DNA of 64,000 bases. Origin: Microbacterium sp. LWO13-1.2 (GTDB lineage: Bacteria; Actinomycetota; Actinomycetes; Actinomycetales; Microbacteriaceae). Made by a program: the position numbers and the translations under genes. Where the stretch lies: assembly GCF_038397725.1 (NCBI RefSeq), contig NZ_CP151634.1, positions 3,348,001 to 3,412,000 on the forward strand, written 5' to 3'. Shown here piece by piece: positions 44,653 to 53,296 of the stretch. Each line of letters starts with the position of its first letter. The first letter of the stretch is position 1. Under the pieces are notes generated by a model. That model saw only the letters and a program-made list of their open reading frames with translations. It made no database searches and was not told where the DNA came from.

Positions 44653-46752
44653 GTGACCAACGCTCCGATCGCAGACCGCCGCTCGCACATTCGAACCCAC
44701 CACGGCCACACCTTCGAGGATCCGTACGAATGGTTGCGCGAGAAGGAGTCGTCCGAGGTGACTGCACACCTCGAGGCGGAGAACGCCCACACGGATGCCG
44801 AAACCGCACACCTGGCAGACCTCCGCGAGACGCTGTTCCAGGAGATCAAGGGCCGTGTACTGGAGACCGATCTCTCCGTGCCCACCCGACGCGGAGACTG
44901 GTGGTACTACGGCCGCACCGAGGAAGGCGCCCAGTACGGCATCCAGTGCCGCGCGGCAGCCGCACCCGACGACTGGACTCCCCCACTGCTGGAGCCCGGG
45001 GTACCCGTGCCCGGCGAGGAGGTGCTGCTCGACGGCAACGTCGAGGCGGAGGGACATGAGTTCTTCGCCCTGGGGTCCTTCGCCGTCTCGGACGACGCCA
45101 CCCGGTTGCTCTGGTCCACCGACTTCGAAGGCGACGAGCGCTACACGGTCCACGTGCGCGACCTCGTCACCGGCGAACTGCTGGCCGATGAGATCCCGAA
45201 CACCGGCGGCGCTTTCTTCACGCCTGCCGGCGACGGCATCCTGTACACGACGCTCGACGATTCCTGGCGGCCCGACACACTCTGGCTGCACCGCATCGGC
45301 ACAGCGGTCGACGACGATGTGAAGCTGTTCCACGAGCCCGACGAGCGGTTCTGGCTGGGTGCAGGCATCACGCGCAGCCGGCGCTATCTCGTGATCGCCG
45401 TGGGCTCCAGCATCACCAGCGAAGAGCATCTCGTCGATCTGCGCGGTCCGATCACCGCCGAGCCCCGACTGGTGTGGCCGCGCCGCGAGGGAGTCGAGTA
45501 CTCGCTCGAGCACGCCGTCGTCGACGGCGACGACCGCCTGTTCATCCTGCACAACGACGACGCCCTCGACTTCGAGCTCGTCTCGGTGCCGGCATCCGAC
45601 CCGCAAGGCGAGCGGCGCGTCATCGTCGCGCACGAGGCCGGTCGGCGTCTGCTCGGCATGGACGCGTTCCGTGATTTCGCGACGGTGGAGTACCGCAGCG
45701 AGGGGTTGGAGCGCGTCGGCCTGCTCGACTACGCGACGGATGCCGTGGACGAACTCTCCTTCGACGAACCGCTGTACTCGGCCGGCGTCAGCGGGAACCC
45801 CGAGTGGCACTCGCCGTTCCTCCGTCTCGGCTACGCCTCGTTCGTGACGCCGGGCACGGTGTACGACCTGGACCTCGCCACCCGCGAACTGGTGCTGCGC
45901 AAGCAGCAGCCGGTGCTCGGCGGGTATGACGCGGCCGAGTACGGGCAGAAACGCGAATGGGCGGTGGCATCCGACGGCACCCGGGTGCCCATCTCCCTGG
46001 TCTGGAAGCGCTCGTTCGGTGAGCCGGGCGCCGAACTTCGACCGCTGCACCTCTACGGCTACGGGTCGTACGAGCACTCGATCGATCCTGGGTTCTCGGT
46101 GGCGCGCCTCTCCGAACTCGACCGCGGCGTGATCTTCGCGGTGGCGCACGTGCGCGGCGGTGGCGAGATGGGCCGGCAGTGGTACGAAGACGGCAAGAAG
46201 CTGTCCAAGCGCAACACGTTCACGGACTTCGTCACCTGCGCCGAACATCTGATCGCCGCAGGAGTCACCTCCGCGGACCGCATGGTCGCCGAGGGCGGCA
46301 GCGCCGGGGGTCTCCTCATGGGCGCGGTCGCGAACCTCGCACCGGACAAGTTCGTCGGCATCCTGGCATCCGTCCCCTTCGTCGACGCGCTGACCTCGAT
46401 CCTCGACCCCTCGCTCCCCCTCACCGTCATCGAATGGGACGAGTGGGGCGACCCGCTGCACGATGCCGACGTCTACGAGTACATGAGGTCGTACACGCCG
46501 TACGAGAACGTGCGATCTGACGCGACGTACCCGCGCATCCTGGCCGTGACATCTCTCAACGACACGCGGGTGCTCTACGTCGAGCCGGCGAAATGGGTGG
46601 CGGCGCTGCGCGAAGCGGGTGCGTCCGATGTTCTCCTGAAGTGCGAGATGGTCGCCGGGCACGGCGGCGTCAGCGGGCGCTACAACTCCTGGAAGGAAAG
46701 GGCGTTCGAGCTGGCCTGGCTGCTCGACACCCTCGGCTTGGCGGAGGCCTGA
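44653..46752 (+). CDS. ptrB: Oligopeptidase B (S9 family serine peptidase)
   Basis: A 699-residue prolyl-oligopeptidase family enzyme with GTG start 44653. An N-terminal beta-propeller (about 70-410) gates the C-terminal alpha/beta-hydrolase. The catalytic triad is Ser550 (EGGSAGGLLMG), Asp637 (SLNDTRVLY) and His670 (AGHGGVSGRY). The segment HVRGGGEMGRQWYEDGKK is typical of oligopeptidase B, which cuts short peptides after Arg or Lys in the cytoplasm. It is divergent from pit. Confidence 0.94.
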   Translation: MTNAPIADRRSHIRTHHGHTFEDPYEWLREKESSEVTAHLEAENAHTDAETAHLADLRETLFQEIKGRVLETDLSVPTRRGDWWYYGRTEEGAQYGIQCRAAAAPDDWTPPLLEPGVPVPGEEVLLDGNVEAEGHEFFALGSFAVSDDATRLLWSTDFEGDERYTVHVRDLVTGELLADEIPNTGGAFFTPAGDGILYTTLDDSWRPDTLWLHRIGTAVDDDVKLFHEPDERFWLGAGITRSRRYLVIAVGSSITSEEHLVDLRGPITAEPRLVWPRREGVEYSLEHAVVDGDDRLFILHNDDALDFELVSVPASDPQGERRVIVAHEAGRRLLGMDAFRDFATVEYRSEGLERVGLLDYATDAVDELSFDEPLYSAGVSGNPEWHSPFLRLGYASFVTPGTVYDLDLATRELVLRKQQPVLGGYDAAEYGQKREWAVASDGTRVPISLVWKRSFGEPGAELRPLHLYGYGSYEHSIDPGFSVARLSELDRGVIFAVAHVRGGGEMGRQWYEDGKKLSKRNTFTDFVTCAEHLIAAGVTSADRMVAEGGSAGGLLMGAVANLAPDKFVGILASVPFVDALTSILDPSLPLTVIEWDEWGDPLHDADVYEYMRSYTPYENVRSDATYPRILAVTSLNDTRVLYVEPAKWVAALREAGASDVLLKCEMVAGHGGVSGRYNSWKERAFELAWLLDTLGLAEA

Positions 46753-46760
46753 CCCCGGGC

Positions 46761-46843
46761 TGCTGAGATCAGGAGTTCCGCCCGAGATCAGGACGATTCA
46801 GCAGGAATCGTCCTGATCTCGGGACATTGTCCTGATCTCGGGC
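46761..46843. repeat. Double-hairpin repeat, left of the DUF559 gene
   Basis: Inner stem: CCCGAGATCAGGACGATT (46781-46798) pairs exactly with 46806-46823, loop CAGCAGG. Outer stem: GAGATCAGGA (46765-46774) with TCCTGATCTC (46830-46839). The same 10-base word thus occurs four times in alternating orientation. It begins just after the ptrB stop, so it may also terminate that transcript. A related element lies at 47790-47868. Confidence 0.85.
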
Positions 46844-46941
46844 TGCGGCGACTTCTCCTCCACAGACGACTGTCGGGCTAATTTGATGCACATCCCGCCG
46901 GTTCAGCCCCGCGGAACCGCGAGTACGCGGAGAGTGTACGG

Positions 46942-47775
46942 ATGCTCCTCGAGGAATGGCTCCGCGCTCACGATGGCGCCGCGCACTCGTCAGACATATA
47001 CGCTGCTGGGTTCAGCAAGCATGCGATAGCGGCGGGAGTCCGATCGGGGCGGATGCTGCGATTCCGGCGGTCCTGGATCGCGCTCCGTGAGTGTGATTCG
47101 GCGATCCTGGCCGCGATCGGCATCGGCGGGCGACTGACGTGCGTGAGCGCCGCCCGGAAACTCGGGCTTTGGGTCCCCGCGCACTCTGGCGTCCACGTCG
47201 CCGTATCGCCTAGCGCGGCCCGGATCAAGACCGAGGGACTGCGTGTGCATTGGTCGACGGGCCCTGCGCCCGCTGCTGCGCGCGCAGTCGTCGATCCGCT
47301 GATCAATGTGCTCCACCATGTAGCGCGATGCCAAGAACTGGCTGCCGCCCTGGCGATCTGGGAATCGGCGCTCAACAAGAAGTTCGTCGACGCCGCGGTG
47401 CTCGAGCGCATTGAATGGCACAGTGAACGCGCGAACCACATCGCCGCCCTCTGCACAAAGCTGTCCGACTCGGGACTGGAGACCCACTTCGTGGACCTGA
47501 TGCGCGCGATCGGCGTCGCCGTTCAACAGCAGGTATGGATCGACGGGCACTCGATCGATGCGCTGATCGGCGATCGCCTGGTCGTTCAGCTCGATGGTTT
47601 CGCGCACCACAGCAGCCCGGCCGATCGCCGTCGTGACATCGAAGCCGACGTCCGCTTGCGCCTACGCGGCTATACCGTCGTGCGCTTCGACTACTACCAG
47701 GTGCTTTTCCAGCCGGACTTGGTCCAGAACGTCATCCGCGCGGCGATCGCACAGGGGCTTCACCGCGCGGCCTGA
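46942..47775 (+). CDS. DUF559 endonuclease-like protein with AbiEi-type N-terminal domain
   Basis: A 277-residue protein. The N-terminal 80 residues resemble the winged-helix 'AbiEi antitoxin-like' domain (DIYAAGFSKHAIAAGVRSGR, then RRSWIAL). The C-terminal 100 residues are a DUF559/Vsr-like restriction-endonuclease fold: SGLETHFVDLMRAIG (Glu), DALIGDRLVVQLDGFAHH (Asp and Q-x-D), RRRDIEADVRLRLRGYTVVRF. No partner toxin gene is next to it. Such genes are frequent, often multicopy, in actinobacteria; cellular role unknown. Base composition is a little less GC-rich than the neighbours by eye. It is bracketed at both sides by the double-hairpin repeats. Confidence 0.8.
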   Translation: MLLEEWLRAHDGAAHSSDIYAAGFSKHAIAAGVRSGRMLRFRRSWIALRECDSAILAAIGIGGRLTCVSAARKLGLWVPAHSGVHVAVSPSAARIKTEGLRVHWSTGPAPAAARAVVDPLINVLHHVARCQELAAALAIWESALNKKFVDAAVLERIEWHSERANHIAALCTKLSDSGLETHFVDLMRAIGVAVQQQVWIDGHSIDALIGDRLVVQLDGFAHHSSPADRRRDIEADVRLRLRGYTVVRFDYYQVLFQPDLVQNVIRAAIAQGLHRAA

Positions 47776-47789
47776 CGGTGTCCGTCCGC

Positions 47790-47868
47790 CTGAGATCAGG
47801 AAGACCGCCCCAGATCAGGAAGAATCTGCGGGAAACGTCCTGATCTGGGGACTTCGTCCTGATCTCAG
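47790..47868. repeat. Double-hairpin repeat, right of the DUF559 gene
   Basis: Outer stem CTGAGATCAGGA (47790-47801) with TCCTGATCTCAG (47857-47868); inner stem CCCCAGATCAGGA (47808-47820) with TCCTGATCTGGGG (47838-47850). It has the same architecture as the left copy, but CCCGAG/CTCGGG has become CCCCAG/CTGGGG: both sides changed together, so pairing is kept. It lies 15 nt past the DUF559 stop and ends 18 nt before the pfkA stop. Confidence 0.85.
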
Positions 47869-47886
47869 CCGGCGTCGGGGCCAGGA

Positions 47887-48915
47887 TCAGCCGAAGAGCG
47901 CCGCGGCCTCGTCGTAACGGGCGCGGGAGACGGTGTTCAGCTCACCGAGAGCCTCGGCGAACGGCACACGGACGATGTCGGTGCCACGCATGGCCACCAT
48001 CTGACCCCAGGACTCCTCGACCAGCGCATCTGCCGCGTGCAAGCCGAGCCGAGTCGCGAGCACTCGATCGAACGCCGACGGCGAACCGCCGCGCTGGATG
48101 TGGCCGAGCACGGTGGAGCGGGTCTCGATGCCGGTGATGCGCTCGATCTCGGGGGCGAGGATCTCGCTGATGCCGCCGAGGCGCGGGCGGTTGAAGGCGT
48201 CCAGTCCCTTATCGCTGTATGCCTCGTCCATGCCGGTGAGGGTGAAGCCCTCGGACACCACGACGAGCGGAGCCCTGCCGCGGTCGAACGCGCTGGTGAC
48301 CAGAGCGGCGATCTCATCGATCGACATCGGGACCTCGGGGATGCAGATCACATGAGCGCCTGCGGCCATTCCAGCGTGCAACGCGATCCAGCCGACATGA
48401 CGTCCCATCACCTCGGCGACCATGCACCGCTGGTGCGAGTCGCCGGTGGTGCGCAGGCGGTCCATGGCATCGGTTGCGATGTTGACCGCGGTGTCGAAGC
48501 CGAACGAGTAGTCCGTGGCCTGCAGATCGTTGTCGATGGTCTTCGGGACCCCGAGCACGTTGATGCCGTCCTTCGACAGACGATCGGCGGCGGCCAGAGT
48601 GCCCTCTCCGCCGATCGCGACGATGCCGTCGATCTTGTGGCCGTACAGGGTCTTCGCGATGTTCTCGGCGCCGCCGCGCGCACCCTCGTAGGGGTTGGTG
48701 CGGCTGGTGCCCAGAATCGTGCCGCCGGCCTTGGAGAGCCCCTTCACCTCGTGTCGCGTGAGCGGGAAGAAGTCACCGTCCACAACACCGCGCCAGCCGT
48801 TCCGGATGCCGACGAACTCGATGTCGTACGTCGTCGTGCCCTTGAGAACGATGCCGCGGATGACCGCGTTGAGTCCGGGGCAGTCGCCGCCGCTCGTCAG
48901 GATGCCGATCTTCAT
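47887..48915 (-). CDS. pfkA: 6-phosphofructokinase, mixed-substrate group III
   Basis: A 342-residue PFK of glycolysis. GILTSGGDCPGLNAVIR binds ATP, GGEGTL and PKTIDNDL form the active site with the catalytic Asp, and MGRHVGWIALHAG, GHIQRGGSPSAFDR follow. Gly after the Glu in GGEGT predicts ATP rather than pyrophosphate as donor, while Lys in PKTIDND marks the mixed-substrate group III. An AAGG site precedes ATG 48915. Confidence 0.95.
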   Translation of the reverse strand: MKIGILTSGGDCPGLNAVIRGIVLKGTTTYDIEFVGIRNGWRGVVDGDFFPLTRHEVKGLSKAGGTILGTSRTNPYEGARGGAENIAKTLYGHKIDGIVAIGGEGTLAAADRLSKDGINVLGVPKTIDNDLQATDYSFGFDTAVNIATDAMDRLRTTGDSHQRCMVAEVMGRHVGWIALHAGMAAGAHVICIPEVPMSIDEIAALVTSAFDRGRAPLVVVSEGFTLTGMDEAYSDKGLDAFNRPRLGGISEILAPEIERITGIETRSTVLGHIQRGGSPSAFDRVLATRLGLHAADALVEESWGQMVAMRGTDIVRVPFAEALGELNTVSRARYDEAAALFG

Positions 48916-49019
48916 GCTGCTGCCTTCTGACTTCGGGAAAGGGGGAAAGGCGACGCTGCCTGCCTCGACACTAGTGCCGAAGCGCCATCAGGCGCCATTC
49001 GAGACGCGCGAAAACCCCG

Positions 49020-49038
49020 GATCTTGCCGGCCAAGATC
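49020..49038. promoter_or_regulatory. Palindrome upstream of pfkA
   Basis: GATCTTG (49020-49026) and CAAGATC (49032-49038) form a perfect 7-bp inverted repeat with a 5-nt spacer, 105 nt before the pfkA start. A partial copy (CGATCTTCC) follows at 49050. It could be a regulator site; nothing identifies the regulator. Confidence 0.35.
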
Positions 49039-49082
49039 GACCGAATCGCCGATCTTCCCTCGAAGGGGATTTTTCGAAGCCG

Positions 49083-49118
49083 TCCGCCCGTTAAGAAGCG
49101 TGCTTCTTAACGGGCGGA
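49083..49118 (-). terminator. Terminator of the SNF2 helicase gene
   Basis: A perfect 16-bp stem (49083-49098 with 49103-49118) with a CGTG loop lies 12 nt past the helicase stop on the minus strand and separates it from pfkA. Confidence 0.88.
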
Positions 49119-49130
49119 TTGAGGTGTATT

Positions 49131-51293
49131 TCAGGAGGCGCCGAGCGCCTGACGCAGCAGGTGCATGAGCGCAGCGAGCTGCACCGGCTCGGCAGCCGCG
49201 TCATCCACGGCCTCGCCGTCGAGCGCACGCGCTGCCAGCCCTTGCTTCTGATCGATGAGCTCCGCGATCTTGGTGTCGATCGTGTGCGCGGCGATGATGC
49301 GCCAGGCGGTGACGGGCTCGTCCTGCCCGATGCGGTGCACCCGGTCGATCGCCTGCGTCTGTTCGGCGGCCGTCCAGCTGAGCTCAGCGAGCACGACGTT
49401 CGATGCTGCCTGCAGATTGAGGCCGACGCCTGCCGCGGTGAGCGAGCAGACGGCGATGCCGACGGCGGGATCGCCGTTGAAGTCGTCGATCGCCTGCTGG
49501 CGCGCAGTGGACGTCTGATCGCCTCGGATCGACACTGAGCGGATGCCCACCGAGGCGAAGTGCGCCTCGGCTCGATCCATCACGTCGATGTGCTTCGCGA
49601 AGAACACGACCTTGCCGACCGAGCGCTGCAGCTGTGCTGCATAATCGGCGGCGAGCTGAGCCTTGGCCTGACCGATTCGGCGCACCATCGTGAAGACGTT
49701 GTCGCCGCCGGTACCTGCGGCCTTCGACTCCTCGAGCTCGTTGTGTGCAACCAGGCGGACGATGTCTTCGTCGATCTCGCCAGGAGTACCGGTCCACAGG
49801 CTCTTCGATGCGGACGAGGTGCGCGCTTCGATGATGCGGCGGTACTTCGCAGCCAGCCGCTCCCCCAGTTCGCGCTCCGCCTGACGGATGCTGCGCCCGA
49901 ACTCGTCGTCCAGCTGCACGGGGAGGTCTGCGATGAGCTTGTCCGGCAGGTCGGCCGCGACGTCCTTCTTCTTGCGGCGGACGATGCCCATCGAGATCAC
50001 GGCCTCGCGAGCCTCCGGGTAGAAGGCCTTGTCCGCGGGAGTGAGGCCGGTCGCGTCCAGCTTCTCCATGAGCTCCGGACCCGGCTTCTCACCGGTGGTC
50101 CAACCGAGGAACCGCCAGATCGCGTCGAAGTCCTCGACGTCATTGATCAGCGGCGTTCCGGTGAGCGCCAGCATCAGCGGGTTGCCGCCGGGCGTGCGCT
50201 CGCGGACACGGGAGGCCAGCGCCAAGACGTTCTGCGAGCGCTGCGACGACAGGTTCTTGATGAAGTGCGCCTCATCGACGACCATGCCCCGCAGTCCGAG
50301 CGAGCCCAGCCAGGACATGTGCCGGTCGAGGATCTCGTAGTTCACGATGAAGACGTCCGCGAAGGCATCGATGTCGTCGCCGTCACCTTGGATGACGGTG
50401 GCGCGACGCTGCGGTGTCCAGCGCTCCACTTCGCGCGCCCAGTTCATCTTCACGACGTTCGGGACGACCGCGAGCAACGGGTAGGCCCCGGCGACGGATG
50501 CGGCGAGTGCGGACTGCGCGGTCTTGCCGAGTCCTGGCTCGTCCGCGAGGAGGAAGCTGCGGTGGCCCGCTCGCACCTCTTCGAGGAAGCGGGACTGGTG
50601 CACCATGATCTCGAGGCCCTTGGGCGACAGGTGGTCGAACTCGGGTGCCGGCGGCAGATCCATGCTCGCCACGGCTCCGCCGGCTCCGGTCTCGAACGAC
50701 TTGTAGAGCGGCCCCATCAACTCCCAGCCGTCGAGGCGGCGGCGCGGAGTGCTCGTCGCCCGTGGCGTGAGGTCGGGCTCGAGGAACGGGTTGGCGAGCT
50801 GACGCGCTTCGACGGAGAGCGGTGTGACCTGGCGCTCGGCGATCCCCGCCGGCACGACGGGCGCCTGCACAGGGGCGATGTCGACGATGATGAGCTCTTC
50901 CGGAGCGAGCTCGGCTCCGGATTCGAGGAGCCAGTCGCGCCGCATCCGCTTCGCAACCGGCGATGTCGCCTGATCAGCCTCGAGCAGCTGGATGAGGGAC
51001 GTGTCCCGCGCTGCGGTCTTGGCGAGGATGGTCGCGACGCCGTCGAGCCGCTTGAGCAGTTCTGCGCGTGCGGGATCGCCGAGCTCGGCATCGGCCTTCA
51101 CCCTGGCCCGCTCCTCGCGCACCAGGAACGCGATCACCTGGAACTTCACCCGGTTCGTCGGACCCAGCTTGCCGCGCTGCGACTTCGCTTCGATCTCGCG
51201 CACTTTGCGCGCGAGGATCGGGATGAGGGGGGCGTCGTCGTCGCGACGGGATGTCTTCTTGCGCCGCGTGGCGGCAGTTGCCGTAGTCGGCAT
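49131..51293 (-). CDS. SNF2-family DNA-dependent ATPase/helicase
   Basis: A 720-residue helicase. An N-terminal 220-residue region of unknown fold (basic start, then helices) precedes the two RecA-like domains. Motif I LADEPGLGKTAQ (Lys257), motif II VVDEAHF (Asp340-Glu341), motif III LTGTPL, motif V SLTAAGVGLNLQ and motif VI IDRVHRIGQ are intact; the order and spacing resemble SMARCAL1/HepA-like SNF2 enzymes. Such proteins translocate on double-stranded DNA and anneal strands or remodel complexes. ATG 51293 follows AGGAGG. No nuclease or methylase partner is adjacent. Confidence 0.9.
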   Translation of the reverse strand: MPTTATAATRRKKTSRRDDDAPLIPILARKVREIEAKSQRGKLGPTNRVKFQVIAFLVREERARVKADAELGDPARAELLKRLDGVATILAKTAARDTSLIQLLEADQATSPVAKRMRRDWLLESGAELAPEELIIVDIAPVQAPVVPAGIAERQVTPLSVEARQLANPFLEPDLTPRATSTPRRRLDGWELMGPLYKSFETGAGGAVASMDLPPAPEFDHLSPKGLEIMVHQSRFLEEVRAGHRSFLLADEPGLGKTAQSALAASVAGAYPLLAVVPNVVKMNWAREVERWTPQRRATVIQGDGDDIDAFADVFIVNYEILDRHMSWLGSLGLRGMVVDEAHFIKNLSSQRSQNVLALASRVRERTPGGNPLMLALTGTPLINDVEDFDAIWRFLGWTTGEKPGPELMEKLDATGLTPADKAFYPEAREAVISMGIVRRKKKDVAADLPDKLIADLPVQLDDEFGRSIRQAERELGERLAAKYRRIIEARTSSASKSLWTGTPGEIDEDIVRLVAHNELEESKAAGTGGDNVFTMVRRIGQAKAQLAADYAAQLQRSVGKVVFFAKHIDVMDRAEAHFASVGIRSVSIRGDQTSTARQQAIDDFNGDPAVGIAVCSLTAAGVGLNLQAASNVVLAELSWTAAEQTQAIDRVHRIGQDEPVTAWRIIAAHTIDTKIAELIDQKQGLAARALDGEAVDDAAAEPVQLAALMHLLRQALGAS

Positions 51294-51485
51294 GCTCCTC
51301 CTGAGCGTGAATGCCGAGGCGCCCGGGGCGCCTGAGCCGTTCTCGATGTCCGCGTGTGGCGTGTGCCAGGACCGTACGAACAGTAGACCTCATTCCCGCC
51401 GACGCACGAGTGACGTGCGAGGTTCGCCGGGAACGATCGACAGTCTACGCCAGAATCGCCGTCCACTGCCGAGCGACGAGCCGAA

Positions 51486-52436
51486 TCACGGCTGGCGGGC
51501 GAGCAGCACTTCGGCCTCGGCGACATCGGACGCCATCTGCGCCTTGAGCTTGTCGATGCCTTCGAACGCGACCATCCCCCGCAGGCGCTGGACGAACTCG
51601 ACGCTCACGTCGTGGCCGTACAGATCGAGATCGGTCTCGCCGAGGACGTGCGCCTCCACCTGACGAACGAGGACGTCGTCGAAGGTGGGGTTCGTCCCGA
51701 CCGAGATCGCAGCCCGGTGGCGGATCCCGCTGTCGTGGTCGACGAGCCAGCCCGCGTACACGCCATCCGCCGGCACGAAGGCGTCGACGATCGTCGAAAG
51801 ATTCGCAGTCGGGAATCCGAGTTCTCGCCCCCGCTTCAGTCCGTGCACGACCTCGCCGCGCACATCGACATTGCGGCCGAGGACGCGCGTCGCCGTCGCG
51901 ACGTCTCCTTCGATGAGCAGCTCACGGATCCACGTCGACGACACCCGACGCTCGGATCCGGGCAGATAGACGTCGTCGACGACATCGACCGTGAAGCCGT
52001 GCTGCGGGCCGAGCGTGCGAAGGAGTTCGGGGTCTCCCGCCCCGCCGCGACCGAACCGGAAGTCCTCGCCGACGAGCACCGTCGACACCCGGAGCGCTGC
52101 GACCAGGATGTCGGCGACGAACGCCTCGGCGCTTCGCGCAGCCATGGCCTCGTCGAATGTGAGCAGAAGCGTCGCATCGAGGTCGAGCTCGCCGAGCAAC
52201 TCGAGCTTGCGCTCGACCGTGACCACGTTCTCAGGACAGCGATCAGGGCGCAGCACGGCGAGCGGATTGCGGTCGAAGGTGACGGCGACAGCGCGCGCAC
52301 CGGATGCCGCAGCCTCCTCCTTCAGTCGACGGATGACCGCGCGGTGACCGGCGTGCACGCCGTCGAACTTCCCGATCGCCACGACGGAGCGACCGAAGTC
52401 GGCGGGAATCTGAGCGGGGTCACGGAAGACGATCAC
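51486..52436 (-). CDS. ribF: Bifunctional riboflavin kinase/FAD synthetase
   Basis: A 316-residue enzyme that phosphorylates riboflavin to FMN and adenylates it to FAD. The N-terminal FAD synthetase domain has GKFDGVHAGHRAVIRR, TFDRNPLAVLRP and SSTWIRELL; the C-terminal kinase domain has RGRELGFPTANL, ADGVYAGWL, and SVGTNPTF. Start GTG 52436; the frame stays open to 52877 but that stretch is antisense overlap with the next gene. The start overlaps the upstream membrane-protein stop by 4 bp. It is the last gene of the coupled operon starting at truB, and provides the FMN sensed by the riboswitch at 9790. Confidence 0.96.
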   Translation of the reverse strand: MIVFRDPAQIPADFGRSVVAIGKFDGVHAGHRAVIRRLKEEAAASGARAVAVTFDRNPLAVLRPDRCPENVVTVERKLELLGELDLDATLLLTFDEAMAARSAEAFVADILVAALRVSTVLVGEDFRFGRGGAGDPELLRTLGPQHGFTVDVVDDVYLPGSERRVSSTWIRELLIEGDVATATRVLGRNVDVRGEVVHGLKRGRELGFPTANLSTIVDAFVPADGVYAGWLVDHDSGIRHRAAISVGTNPTFDDVLVRQVEAHVLGETDLDLYGHDVSVEFVQRLRGMVAFEGIDKLKAQMASDVAEAEVLLARQP

Positions 52437-52870
52437 GCCGCCACCCCCGAGAGCTGCGGCGACGATACTGGTCGGTGCGTGCGCAACCACCAGATCCCGA
52501 ACACCGGGAGAACCAACGGGATGAACAGGTAACCGACACCGAACATCGACCAGACGGTCTCGTGCTGGAAGAGCGCCGGCATCAGCAGGCTGAGCGTCCC
52601 GACGACGAGCACACCCGTGAGCTCGAACACGATTGCCACCCAGGCCACGGCGTACCAGCCGCTTCGTCCGGCGAGCACCAGCGCGAGAGTCGCCAGGATG
52701 TACACGACGGCCGCCACGGCGGACAGTGTGTAGGCCAGCGGCGCCTCGTCGAAACGGCGGATGATCTGCACGACGCTCCGCCCGGTCGCGGCGAGCGCCA
52801 TCACGGCGTAGACGATCACGAGGACACGGCCGATACCGGTCATCCGAGGGGCGGGAACGGAGGAGCTCAT
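52433..52870 (-). CDS. Membrane protein of unknown function between truB and ribF (1)
   Basis: A 145-residue protein with four hydrophobic segments (about residues 12-30, 50-65, 72-93, 105-125). No known motif is found. ATG 52870 is favoured over ATG 52882 because the sequence before 52882 has no ribosome site. Its stop overlaps the ribF start. Translational coupling to ribF suggests steady co-production, not a shared function. Confidence 0.8.
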   Translation of the reverse strand: MSSSVPAPRMTGIGRVLVIVYAVMALAATGRSVVQIIRRFDEAPLAYTLSAVAAVVYILATLALVLAGRSGWYAVAWVAIVFELTGVLVVGTLSLLMPALFQHETVWSMFGVGYLFIPLVLPVFGIWWLRTHRPVSSPQLSGVAA

Positions 52871-52927
52871 AGCGCATTCCATCCTAGGTGCGCAGAGAAG
52901 GACTGGTCTCCGCGTCCTCGCCAGAGG

Positions 52928-53296
52928 TCAGGCGATCTGGATCGTCCAGATGACCTGCATCCGCCAGAGCATGATCGCGATGGCCAGGCCTGCGACGCCG
53001 AGGATCACGGTGCTCCAGCGGCTGCGCTCCATCAGCGCCCACAGGACCGCGCCGATCGGCAGCAGCACGGCGGAGACGAGATAGACCCAGTACTCGAGCA
53101 GATCACCGGTGGGCGGATTGCCTGCCAGGGGCGCGACGATCGCGATGACCACCTGTGCGACGAGGAGGATCTCGACGAGAGCGAGAGACCCGACCGAGAA
53201 GTCGCTGGGACGGCGACCGACGAGACCGAGAACGAGGCAGAACACTCCGGCCGCGACGGCGACCGCGATCTGCGCGACGGTGAACCAGAGGATCAC
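52928..53296 (-). CDS. Membrane protein of unknown function between truB and ribF (2)
   Basis: A 122-residue protein with four hydrophobic segments covering almost the whole chain (2-27, 37-59, 66-86, 95-113). The GTG start 53296 overlaps the truB stop (GTGA). It is like the neighbouring protein in size and topology; the two may be distant paralogs or form a small membrane complex (inference). Confidence 0.8.
   Translation of the reverse strand: MILWFTVAQIAVAVAAGVFCLVLGLVGRRPSDFSVGSLALVEILLVAQVVIAIVAPLAGNPPTGDLLEYWVYLVSAVLLPIGAVLWALMERSRWSTVILGVAGLAIAIMLWRMQVIWTIQIA

Noticed and set aside
44233..46662. Minus-strand 809-codon open frame opposite oligopeptidase B
   Set aside because: Arg/Val/His-rich antisense translation without domains; the plus-strand frame has a complete catalytic triad.
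46942..47775. Complete toxin-antitoxin pair at the DUF559 gene
   Set aside because: The AbiEi-like part is only an N-terminal domain, and no toxin gene lies on either side: neighbours are ptrB and pfkA.
52437..52877. N-terminal extension of RibF to 52877
   Set aside because: The extra frame overlaps a membrane-protein gene on the same strand in another frame, and homology begins at GTG 52436.
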